From contig SOJY01000247.1 in the NCBI GenBank assembly GCA_004376385.1, positions 1-6,451 on the forward strand: a stretch of DNA of 6,451 nucleotides, given 5' to 3'. Positions within the stretch are counted from its first letter, which is position 1. The number at the start of each line of letters is the position of its first letter. This document shows, piece after piece, positions 1-5,246 of the stretch. Under the pieces are notes generated by a model, which was not told the DNA's origin, did not search any database, and saw nothing but the letters and a program-made list of their open reading frames with translations. This DNA comes from Candidatus Bathyarchaeum sp. (GTDB lineage: Archaea; Thermoproteota; Bathyarchaeia; Bathyarchaeales; Bathyarchaeaceae). The position numbers were made by a program, and so were the translations under genes.

Positions 1-72
1 GATTTCGTGCAGCAGTAACCTTTTTGTCTCTGATTTTGTGACCAAAAAAGTTGCGAATTTCTTCAAAAATAG
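1..72. other. Short edge segment, content unresolved
   Basis: This is the sequence immediately 3' of the eL38 gene. On the - strand, two frames stay open from here to the window edge: one beginning with a possible TTG start (LKKFATFLVTKSETK) and one reading IFEEIRNFFGHKIRDKK. Neither has a clear Shine-Dalgarno or a recognisable family signature in so few residues, so no gene is called. A further gene co-transcribed with eL38 could begin here. Confidence 0.2.
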
Positions 73-267
73 TTAGACTTCGCGGATTTCGCAGCTTAGT
101 TTTTTGATTATTTCTTCTGCTTTTGTGGGGTTTACTTTTAGGGTGAACAGTTTTCGGGGGGTTCGAAGTTTTAGTTTAACTTCTCGTTCGAGCCGCTTTA
201 TGTTGCAGTATTTTGCTCGCTCCGCGATTTTTATGAATTCGTCAACGTCAAAGATTTCTACAGGCAT
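73..267 (-). CDS. rpl38e: Ribosomal protein eL38 (L38e)
   Basis: This 64-residue basic protein matches the small ribosomal protein eL38 in length and layout. The N-terminus (MPVEIFDVDEFI) resembles the usual start of the family. An alternating Lys/Arg stretch follows (residues about 24-40, KRLEREVKLKLRTPRKLFTL), then a short KAEEIIKKL helix near the end. eL38 is a component of the large ribosomal subunit, found in eukaryotes and in TACK and related archaea but generally not in euryarchaea, so it is also a taxonomic clue. The ATG at 265-267 is preceded by GAGG (complement of 276-279) at 8-base spacing, which supports the start. A TATA-like box (complement of 306-313) would place transcription start close upstream of that site. 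The gene is divergent from the winged-helix gene to its right. The call rests on remembered family features. Confidence 0.85.
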   Translation of the reverse strand: MPVEIFDVDEFIKIAERAKYCNIKRLEREVKLKLRTPRKLFTLKVNPTKAEEIIKKLSCEIREV

Positions 268-305
268 CTTCTTGTCCTCGCAGATTCGTATAAAGCGGAA
301 TTGCC

Positions 306-313
306 TATATTAT
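306..313 (-). promoter_or_regulatory. Probable TATA box for eL38
   Basis: Read on the - strand, the sequence is ATAATATA preceded by an A-rich stretch that could act as a BRE. Its centre lies about 43 bases before the ATG. With the usual spacing of about 25 bases to the transcription start, this gives a short leader that still contains the GAGG site. A second candidate, CTTTATA (complement of 289-295), would give a nearly leaderless transcript lacking the Shine-Dalgarno, so it is less likely. Confidence 0.4.
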
Positions 314-396
314 CTTTTGTGGTTTTGGTGGCTAAATTGGCTTTTTGTGATGCGGGTATACGCAATTGGGTGTGGTTGTTGTTTTTTGTTTCTGCA

Positions 397-404
397 TTTA
401 TATA
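397..404 (+). promoter_or_regulatory. Candidate TATA box for the winged-helix gene
   Basis: TTTATATA is close to the archaeal box A consensus and points toward the gene starting at 521. Transcription start would fall near 426-430, leaving a leader of about 90 bases. A weaker candidate closer to the gene (around 450-458, TTACATAAA) would give a leader of about 40 bases. The sequence alone does not decide between them. Confidence 0.4.
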
Positions 405-520
405 ATATATTGTTTATTAAGACGTAAGATTTAATTTACTGGTTGGTTATTACATAAAGTGAACAATTATCAAAAAATGATGCCCACACAATATCAAAAC
501 CAGAATAAGGAGAAGACCGT

Positions 521-967
521 ATGCCTATAGCCAAAAAAAAGTTTGCTGAAGGAAAACTCCACAGCAAAGTAGAAGCTGAAATCATCTCCTTTCTGAAAGA
601 ACGAAAAGAAGCAGCATTCACATCCCAAGAAATAATGGGTGGAATCCACTACCACACGGACTTCAGCACCCCCGAGATAAGCAAGATGTCAACCTTCGCC
701 ATAGCCGATTTCACCACACTCCTCCATGATTTGGTCAGACAAAAAAGCATCAGAATGAAAATTGTTAGAAATCGAATGTACTACATGGCAATAGATCCTC
801 GCATAGCCAAATGCCTCAAATGCAACGAATTTTTTGAACCAACCAAAACATGGAAGATGGCTGGACGCCCAGACAAAAATGGTAAACGATTTCAGTTGCA
901 TATAGGTCTCTACAAGTGCCCAAAACATGGGACATTCAGAAAGGTCTTGGACAAACGAAAAATCTGA
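521..967 (+). CDS. Winged-helix and zinc-ribbon protein, function unknown
   Basis: The predicted protein has 148 residues. Residues about 12-90 look like a winged helix: an amphipathic first helix (SKVEAEIISFLKER), a TSQEIMGGI turn-helix segment, a second helical stretch (ADFTTLLHDLVRQ) and a basic beta-like strand (RMKIVRNRMYYMA). The C-terminal part holds a zinc-ribbon signature, C98-x2-C101 and C133-x2-H136, with a basic linker between the two halves. That architecture suggests nucleic-acid binding, perhaps a transcription-related or regulatory factor, but I recognise no named family and assign no target. The ATG at 521 follows AAGGAGAAG (507-515) at good spacing. The gene is divergent from eL38 and converges on the small membrane-protein gene at 1120-1338. 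Its basic character (many Lys/Arg at both ends) fits DNA or RNA binding. The coding call is firm; the function is inference. Confidence 0.75.
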   Translation: MPIAKKKFAEGKLHSKVEAEIISFLKERKEAAFTSQEIMGGIHYHTDFSTPEISKMSTFAIADFTTLLHDLVRQKSIRMKIVRNRMYYMAIDPRIAKCLKCNEFFEPTKTWKMAGRPDKNGKRFQLHIGLYKCPKHGTFRKVLDKRKI

Positions 968-1119
968 AAAAATTTCGTCAATGTTGAACTTGATTCTTCT
1001 TTTGAAGTGCTGTGGGTCGAACTGAACCCAAACCAGCACGGCAACACTAGGCAATTTGCTTACCGCTATAGAAAGACGCGGGGGAGCCACAAATAAAGTG
1101 GGCAGGAAATTGTTTACCT
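968..1119. other. Convergent intergenic region with bulged hairpin
   Basis: This spacer lies between two genes that converge. A T-rich stretch (about 991-1003, TTCTTCTTTT) follows the winged-helix gene and could end its transcript. A hairpin sits at 1007-1039: GTGCTG (1007-1012) pairs with CAGCAC (1034-1039), and TGGGT (1013-1017) pairs with ACCCA (1026-1030). It has an 8-base loop and a 3-base bulge (AAC, 1031-1033). No T-run follows the hairpin on either strand, so it is not a simple intrinsic terminator. A tRNA was considered because of the GGGT...ACCC arm, but the loop does not fit. An RNA or a protein-binding site is possible; its role is unknown. Confidence 0.35.
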
Positions 1120-1338
1120 TTACTCAGCGGAGGGTCTGCTTATGTATACCCAGATCACTACAAAGAATGTAGTAATCAGAGCGCCTGCAATCCCTGATAT
1201 GACCCATTCTGCTGAGAATATCAGAGGGAAATTAGCCAGCAGCCAAGGCCACACAGTGTGGAAACCGATGTTTGCCGCTATTCCGCCTAGGAAACCCAAC
1301 AGAGCGAACACGCCTAGTATTTTTATTCTGTCACTCAT
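1120..1338 (-). CDS. Small two-helix membrane protein, unknown function
   Basis: The preferred product is 72 residues, beginning MSDRIKILGVFALLGFLGG. Two hydrophobic segments (residues about 7-29 and 44-66) separated by a short polar loop with Trp and Phe predict a two-pass membrane protein. The first helix is Gly- and Ala-rich. The ATG at 1336-1338 is preceded by AGGTGA (complement of 1344-1349), the best Shine-Dalgarno in the area, and the hydrophobic region begins just after it. The frame stays open upstream: an ATG at 1423-1425 or a TTG at 1453-1455 would add a basic, soluble N-terminus of 29 or 39 residues, which I consider less likely. The gene is divergent from the cdv operon, so the two could share regulatory DNA. 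No family is recognised. Confidence 0.6.
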   Translation of the reverse strand: MSDRIKILGVFALLGFLGGIAANIGFHTVWPWLLANFPLIFSAEWVISGIAGALITTFFVVIWVYISRPSAE

Positions 1339-1343
1339 TCTCT

Positions 1344-1349
1344 TCACCT
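1344..1349 (-). promoter_or_regulatory. Shine-Dalgarno deciding the start at 1338
   Basis: On the - strand, AGGTGA lies 5 bases before the ATG of the small membrane protein. It is the reason for preferring the 72-residue start over the longer in-frame alternatives, whose upstream sequences contain only weaker purine stretches. Confidence 0.5.
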
Positions 1350-1500
1350 TGCTTTTAACAGTTAAATCTTCGCGCTTTTGAGTGTAACTTACACGAAACT
1401 GTCTATTTTCATATCTGCGCCCCATCTCTCTTTCAATATTAGATTTAAAGCTCAAAACGGCGGCGGAATGGGTATATTATGTCTGGTATATCTGTAAATG

Positions 1501-1523
1501 ATTGTTACATATTAACAATGTAA
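1501..1523. promoter_or_regulatory. Overlapping inverted repeats upstream of cdv operon
   Basis: ATTGTTA (1501-1507) and TAACAAT (1513-1519) form a perfect 7-base inverted repeat around the 5-base spacer CATAT. A second inverted repeat overlaps it: TTACAT (1505-1510) and ATGTAA (1518-1523). The element lies 41-63 bases upstream of the first operon gene, in the divergent region shared with the small membrane-protein gene. That is where a dimeric transcription factor would be expected to act. TATA-like sequences lie inside and just downstream of it (about 1507-1514 and 1521-1529). AT-rich DNA can form such repeats by chance, so operator function is inference. Confidence 0.45.
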
Positions 1524-1563
1524 TAATACGGTTTAAACACACCTCCTTGCGTGAGGAATTTAA

Positions 1564-2217
1564 ATGTCAGAAAAATTTGCAAAAAAATGGGGAGAAGGAG
1601 TCGACGACACACCTCTCAGTACTAAAATTAAGGACGCCGTTCGCCCTCCGGGTCCATTGAAACCACGATTAGATTTCGCAGTAAAAAGAATGGAAATGCA
1701 GATTCAGAGACTAGACAAAGCAGCAGACCGCTTCTCAGACCGTGACAAATCAATTTTCGCAAAAATCGTTAACGCCTACACAAAGCATGACATGGCACGA
1801 GCCAATGTCTTCGCCAACGAACTGGCTGAAATACGAAAAATGGAAAAGATGATTATGCATTCTAGGCTAGCCCTAGAACAGATCGTTCTCAGATTAAGCA
1901 CAGTTTCAGAGCTCGGCGACGTAGTCAGTACCTTGGCGCCAGCAGTTAGTGTGCTGCGAAGTGTCAAGAATGGAATGTCTACAGTATTCCCAGAAGCAGA
2001 ACGCGAGATTGGAAGCATCGGAAACTTGCTCAGCGGAATCATCATGGACGCGGGTTACAACTCTGGTATGAACATTGATTTCCAGACCGCAGGAGACGAC
2101 GCCCAGAAGATACTGACAGAGGCAGCCACTGTTGCAGAGCAGAAAGTCAAAGAGAAATTCCCAGAATTGCCCACGGGCATCCCATCATTTGGCGAATCCC
2201 TGCAAAGCGAAACATAG
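1564..2217 (+). CDS. cdvB1: ESCRT-III-like cell division protein (short CdvB paralogue)
   Basis: This 217-residue protein has the Snf7/ESCRT-III core and matches my memory of thaumarchaeal-type CdvB proteins. Family features include RPPGPLKPRLD (27-37), a long helical hairpin (about 38-115), the conserved stretch ANELAEIRKMEK (84-95) and VLRLSTVSELGDV (108-120). After the core, a FPELPTGIP segment (199-207) fits a type 2 MIT-interacting motif (MIM2), the peptide by which ESCRT-III subunits bind the CdvC/Vps4 ATPase. The chain ends 10 residues later, with no winged-helix domain, unlike the second CdvB in this operon. ESCRT-III subunits polymerise on the inner membrane face at the division site and drive constriction. 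The ATG at 1564 follows GTGAGGAA (1551-1558) at normal spacing. It is the first gene of the operon, 46 bases before cdvA. The symbol marks a paralogue and does not imply orthology with Sulfolobus CdvB1. Confidence 0.88.
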   Translation: MSEKFAKKWGEGVDDTPLSTKIKDAVRPPGPLKPRLDFAVKRMEMQIQRLDKAADRFSDRDKSIFAKIVNAYTKHDMARANVFANELAEIRKMEKMIMHSRLALEQIVLRLSTVSELGDVVSTLAPAVSVLRSVKNGMSTVFPEAEREIGSIGNLLSGIIMDAGYNSGMNIDFQTAGDDAQKILTEAATVAEQKVKEKFPELPTGIPSFGESLQSET

Positions 2218-2250
2218 CTCTGCAAAAAACATGGTTGTTCACGGAAATTA

Positions 2251-2259
2251 AGGAGGTGA
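2251..2259 (+). promoter_or_regulatory. Strong Shine-Dalgarno fixing the GTG start of cdvA
   Basis: AGGAGGTGA is almost the full complement of the archaeal 16S rRNA 3' end. Its GGAGG core lies 7 bases before GTG 2264. It is the strongest ribosome-binding site in the window and supports the non-ATG start of cdvA. Confidence 0.7.
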
Positions 2260-2263
2260 CACG

Positions 2264-3010
2264 GTGTCAAAACCCATTTCCAACCCCTTTCTTTTTGTTG
2301 GCAAACAAATAAAGGATGAATATGGAAGACAAATCGGTCGAGTGGCATCATTCAAGGTAACACCCACCGGTCGCATAGATGGAATCTTTGTTGAACACGG
2401 TGACGGAGAGTTCCTTAGCTACTCCAGCGATCAAATCAAAATTGATAACGGGAACCTAGTGATCTCGCCGACACTCAAATTGAAAGCTAACGCTCTATGC
2501 CAAGAAATTCCATTGATTTGGAGAAAAGACAGGGCTTTAAATGAGCTTGTGGAAAAGAAGAAGATTCCGCCGGAAATGTACGATGATTTGCACATGACTT
2601 TTGAAGGTGCTTTGAATCAACTGAAGGATAACGCCAAAGAACTCACGGAGGAGATAGACCGCCAGATTGATCGTTGCAATAAACAGATTCATGATCTTCA
2701 CTCAGCCTTGATAAACCTAGAGATTGAACGCGAAATTGGCAGATTAAACGGTGATTCATATGAGAAGGCTTTGGGAATAATCCAATGGGGACTAAAAGGA
2801 GTTAACGCAGAAAAAAGCGACCTAGACGCATTGAAGAACAAATTATCTAACCTACTCCTCGGAGAGAAAACTCAAAATAAGCCTGAAGTACCGCAAACAA
2901 AAACTCCAGAACAAGCGGAGATTCCGAAAGCACCTGCGCCTGTTTCTCCGAACCTTCCCGAACCCCCAGTAATTATCCATGTGCGGAACCCTAGCAAACA
3001 AAGTTCTTGA
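2264..3010 (+). CDS. cdvA: Cell division protein CdvA
   Basis: This 248-residue protein has the CdvA layout. An N-terminal PRC-barrel-like beta domain (about 8-75, with VGKQIKDEYGRQIGRVASF and a GRIDGIFVE strand pair) comes first. Long charged helices follow (about 88-200), predicting a coiled coil, and then a Pro-rich linker (205-235). The tail contains LPEPP (231-235) followed by a strand-like VIIHVRN (236-242). In Sulfolobus, CdvA binds membrane and DNA, forms helical filaments and recruits CdvB through a C-terminal peptide that pairs with the CdvB winged-helix-like domain; the strand at 236-242 is a candidate for that contact. The GTG at 2264 is preceded by AGGAGGTGA (2251-2259), a near-perfect Shine-Dalgarno, which fixes the start. 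It lies between the two CdvB-type genes, probably in one transcript. Function is inferred from family resemblance, and the architecture is distinctive. Confidence 0.88.
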   Translation: MSKPISNPFLFVGKQIKDEYGRQIGRVASFKVTPTGRIDGIFVEHGDGEFLSYSSDQIKIDNGNLVISPTLKLKANALCQEIPLIWRKDRALNELVEKKKIPPEMYDDLHMTFEGALNQLKDNAKELTEEIDRQIDRCNKQIHDLHSALINLEIEREIGRLNGDSYEKALGIIQWGLKGVNAEKSDLDALKNKLSNLLLGEKTQNKPEVPQTKTPEQAEIPKAPAPVSPNLPEPPVIIHVRNPSKQSS

Positions 3011-3022
3011 TCTCTTAGGTCT

Positions 3023-3039
3023 GTGAGGGAATTTCCATC
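3023..3039 (+). promoter_or_regulatory. Shine-Dalgarno and probable ATC start of second cdvB
   Basis: GTGAGGGAATTTCCATC lines up with the leader of the first cdvB (1551-1566, GTGAGGAATTTAAATG), with ATC in the place of ATG. GAGG (3025-3028) lies 8 bases before ATC 3037. The resemblance suggests that both leaders descend from one duplicated gene and that this ATG became ATC or was misread. A GTG at 3023 lies in another frame. It would need a -1 shift in the A run at 3040-3044 to join the CdvB frame. Confidence 0.5.
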
Positions 3040-3909
3040 AAAAACCCTTTTCGTGCTTCTCCCCAATTTGAGAAGATAGTTGTTGAGGCAGTACCGAAAC
3101 TTAAGTCTCAACAGTTTAAATTAGGCCAAGTTATTGTCAGACTTACTCGAAGAGATAAAATTCTCTTCAAAACTTGTGCGGTAGCATTAAAGGAAAAAAA
3201 TACGCAACGCGCAGCAATATTTGCTACTGAACTTGCTGAACTCAGAAAACTCACCAAAATCATCTACCATACCCAGATACGTGTGGAACGCATCATCTTA
3301 CGGTTAGAAACACTCAAAGAATTCAACTCAGCCTTTGCGGATCTGAAACCTGTTCTCAAGAACCTTCAATCTGTAACGAAAGGTCTCAGTTCTTTCATGC
3401 CTCAAATGGCCTTTGAAATGGAAAGGGTTAATGAAAGCATATTTGAGGTCATGACCATGTCCAAAATTGACGTCTCAAAACTTGAGGTGCCGATGGACAT
3501 TGAGACTTCAGGTGGCGAAGCAGTTCTCGCAGAAGTCGCCGAGTTTCTGGAGGAACAAATAACCGAGAAACTTCCTGAACCTCCAACTTCTGCTCCGGTC
3601 ATGGAAACGACTCAGCCCCAACAGCGGGTAGTAAAAAAGAGGCAGATGGTTGCCCTCACAGCTTCCTGTTCAGAAATTTCTGAGCCTAGAGCTTCCCACA
3701 AAGTTGTGTCTTATAAAGGCACAGAAGTGAAACGGATCACATGGACGGTTAATGACGAATTAGAGGCATCAGTCTTGGAATACGCGAAAAGACTTGAAGG
3801 ACAACTCGATATTACTCAATGTGCCAATGAATTACAGGTTGCATGCGGGGAAATTGAAAAGGCCTTAGAGACTCTGGGTGTGAAAGGAAAAATCAAGATT
3901 GCGTCGTGA
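3037..3909 (+). CDS. cdvB: ESCRT-III protein CdvB with winged-helix tail; start codon atypical
   Basis: Read from 3037 this gives 290 residues. The first conventional start in frame (GTG 3283) would remove the first half of the ESCRT-III helical hairpin. Upstream codons clearly continue the family: KLKSQQFKLGQ, RRDKILF and ATELAELRKLTK (63-74) align with the same parts of the first CdvB. No ATG, GTG or TTG exists in frame between the stop at 3016 and 3283. ATC 3037 follows GTGAGGGA (3023-3030) at ideal spacing and is the best start. The core (about 10-175) is followed by a MIM2-like EKLPEPPTS (177-185), a Lys-rich linker, and a C-terminal winged-helix-like domain (about 239-290) lacking room for a full wing. 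That matches the broken winged helix by which CdvB binds CdvA. It sits 26 bases after cdvA and overlaps or abuts cdvC. Identity is firm; the start is uncertain. Confidence 0.8.
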   Translation: MKNPFRASPQFEKIVVEAVPKLKSQQFKLGQVIVRLTRRDKILFKTCAVALKEKNTQRAAIFATELAELRKLTKIIYHTQIRVERIILRLETLKEFNSAFADLKPVLKNLQSVTKGLSSFMPQMAFEMERVNESIFEVMTMSKIDVSKLEVPMDIETSGGEAVLAEVAEFLEEQITEKLPEPPTSAPVMETTQPQQRVVKKRQMVALTASCSEISEPRASHKVVSYKGTEVKRITWTVNDELEASVLEYAKRLEGQLDITQCANELQVACGEIEKALETLGVKGKIKIAS

Positions 3910-3914
3910 TTCAC

Positions 3915-5099
3915 ATGAGTGCTTCTCAAGAACTTGAACAAGCTGCAACAAAATATGCTTTGGAGGCTGTCCGCCTTGACAAACAAGGTTCAAGGGGGAT
4001 GGCCATTACAATGTACCAGAAAGGCATCTCAACTCTCTTGAAACTCGTCAGGTTATACCCGAATTATGGGCTAAACACGGTTTACATTCAACGTGCACAG
4101 GCGTATCAAGAACGAATAAAGTCTCTGCAAGGAGAAGGCACCATTCAGCCGGTCAGACAGCAGTCGGAGAAATCAGTAGAGATGATGGATCAACAGCCAG
4201 AAGCAGAAAAAGAAGCTGCTGGCAAAGCAAGTTACGATGAGCTTGTGCTGCAAGAGAAACCTAATATAAGCTGGAACCAAGTTGTGGGCTTAGACCCTGC
4301 TAAAAAGGCCATCAAAGAAGCTATAGTGTACCCTGTTGAGAGACCCGACCTATTTCCGTTAGGATGGCCTCGAGGAATACTTCTCTTTGGTCCTCCCGGA
4401 TGCGGAAAGACTCTGATGGCAGCTGCTGTTGCAACCGAGATTGATGGGGCGTTTGTTTCAGTGGATGCAGCGTCGATTATGTCGAAGTGGTTAGGTGAGG
4501 CTGAAAGGAATGTGGCGAAGCTGTTTAATCAGGCCAGAAATACTGCAAGTAAGGGGCGTCCCGCTATACTGTTTATCGACGAGTTAGATTCGTTGATTGG
4601 CATGCACTCTAATGAGGTCGGTGGAGAAACAAGAGTTCGCAATCAGGTTCTCAAAGAGATGGATGGAGTTATGGACAAGGGCAAGAAAATCCATGTGTAC
4701 GTTATTGGAGCCACTAACAAGCCTTGGGCTCTAGACTGGCCGTTTATACGTAGATTTCAGAAACGGATAATGATTCCCCTGCCCAATCATGAAGCTCGGT
4801 TACATATGCTTAAGCTTTACACGGAACATCTGAATTTGTCGACAAAAATAGATCTTGACGAATTTGCTCGTTTGACTGCAGGTTTCTCTGGAAGCGATAT
4901 ACGGGACATTTGTCAGTCAGCTCAGCTGCGGGCTATAGGAGAACTGTTCGAATCGGGTAAAGCAAGTGACAAACGCGCTAAGCCGCGACCTCTATCTATG
5001 GACGACTTCAAAAACATCTTAGCGGACAGAAAGCCCAGCGTATCTCCACGCATTATCTCATCATACAACGAATGGTCTGAAGCCTTCAAAGCACTCTAA
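3915..5099 (+). CDS. cdvC: CdvC, Vps4-like AAA+ ATPase of cell division
   Basis: The product is 394 residues from ATG 3915. An N-terminal MIT domain (about 1-72, three helices starting SASQELEQAATKYALEAV) binds MIM2 peptides of ESCRT-III proteins. After a linker comes one AAA+ module. Numbered from the alternative GTG at 3906, the motifs are Walker A GPPGCGKT (162-169), pore loop SKWLGE (193-198), Walker B ILFIDELD (221-228), sensor 1 Asn271 in GATNKPW, and arginine fingers Arg282-Arg283. The C-terminal YNEWSEAFKAL helix is typical of Vps4 and CdvC. The eukaryotic beta-domain insertion is absent, as in other archaeal CdvC. The enzyme uses ATP to remodel ESCRT-III filaments. GTG 3906 shares GTGA with the cdvB stop and would add three residues. 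I prefer ATG because MSA is the beginning I recall for Sulfolobus CdvC. It is the last operon gene. Confidence 0.95.
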   Translation: MSASQELEQAATKYALEAVRLDKQGSRGMAITMYQKGISTLLKLVRLYPNYGLNTVYIQRAQAYQERIKSLQGEGTIQPVRQQSEKSVEMMDQQPEAEKEAAGKASYDELVLQEKPNISWNQVVGLDPAKKAIKEAIVYPVERPDLFPLGWPRGILLFGPPGCGKTLMAAAVATEIDGAFVSVDAASIMSKWLGEAERNVAKLFNQARNTASKGRPAILFIDELDSLIGMHSNEVGGETRVRNQVLKEMDGVMDKGKKIHVYVIGATNKPWALDWPFIRRFQKRIMIPLPNHEARLHMLKLYTEHLNLSTKIDLDEFARLTAGFSGSDIRDICQSAQLRAIGELFESGKASDKRAKPRPLSMDDFKNILADRKPSVSPRIISSYNEWSEAFKAL

Positions 5100-5188
5100 C
5101 ATGAAACTGGGAGGTTAAGTAAGCTCTTGACTAGGTGGTCTTGGAAAGGTTCAGAGAGGTATCAATTACTTTGACAGTAGCTGAAAAC

Positions 5189-5220
5189 CTCCTTTCTCTC
5201 TTTAACAAGGCTTTCTCTCT
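5189..5220 (+). terminator. Pyrimidine-rich tract, possible operon terminator
   Basis: The 147-base spacer between cdvC and the convergent mobB gene contains CTTTCTCTCT twice (5192-5201 and 5211-5220), within a C/T-rich stretch. Archaeal RNA polymerase often stops at T-rich tracts without a hairpin, so this is a reasonable end for the cdv transcript. The runs of T are short, which keeps confidence low. Confidence 0.3.
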
Positions 5221-5246
5221 GAATCCCAAAATGCCACTTGAGCTTG

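Larger units (their letters stand above)
1564..5099 (+). other. cdvB1-cdvA-cdvB-cdvC cell-division operon
   Basis: Four same-strand genes are separated by 46 bases, 26 bases, and an overlap or 5-base gap, which is tight enough for one transcript. They cover the core Cdv set: a membrane/DNA-binding scaffold (CdvA), two ESCRT-III filament proteins and the disassembly ATPase. The best-known crenarchaeal cluster is cdvA-cdvB-cdvC with extra CdvB paralogues elsewhere in the genome. Here an additional paralogue heads the operon. No internal TATA box stands out. Confidence 0.8.

Noticed and set aside
104..427. 107-codon open frame on the + strand across eL38
   Set aside because: It is antisense to the well-supported eL38 gene, has no family-like features, and its downstream half is low-complexity Phe/Leu/Trp from T-rich DNA.
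477..530. Short upstream frame (ATGATG...) overlapping the start of the winged-helix gene
   Set aside because: It has no ribosome-binding site, encodes only 17 residues and covers the Shine-Dalgarno of the real gene; probably chance.
1007..1084. Possible tRNA suggested by the GGGT...ACCC arm
   Set aside because: The loop has eight bases without the T-loop pattern, and no acceptor, D or anticodon arms could be placed on either strand.
689..1090. 133-codon open frame on the - strand
   Set aside because: Most of it lies antisense to the winged-helix gene, whose domain pattern and ribosome-binding site are convincing. Its start has no good ribosome-binding site.
3283..3909. CdvB starting at GTG 3283
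   Set aside because: It would cut the ESCRT-III core in half. The in-frame sequence upstream to 3037 aligns with the paralogue, and no ribosome-binding site precedes 3283.
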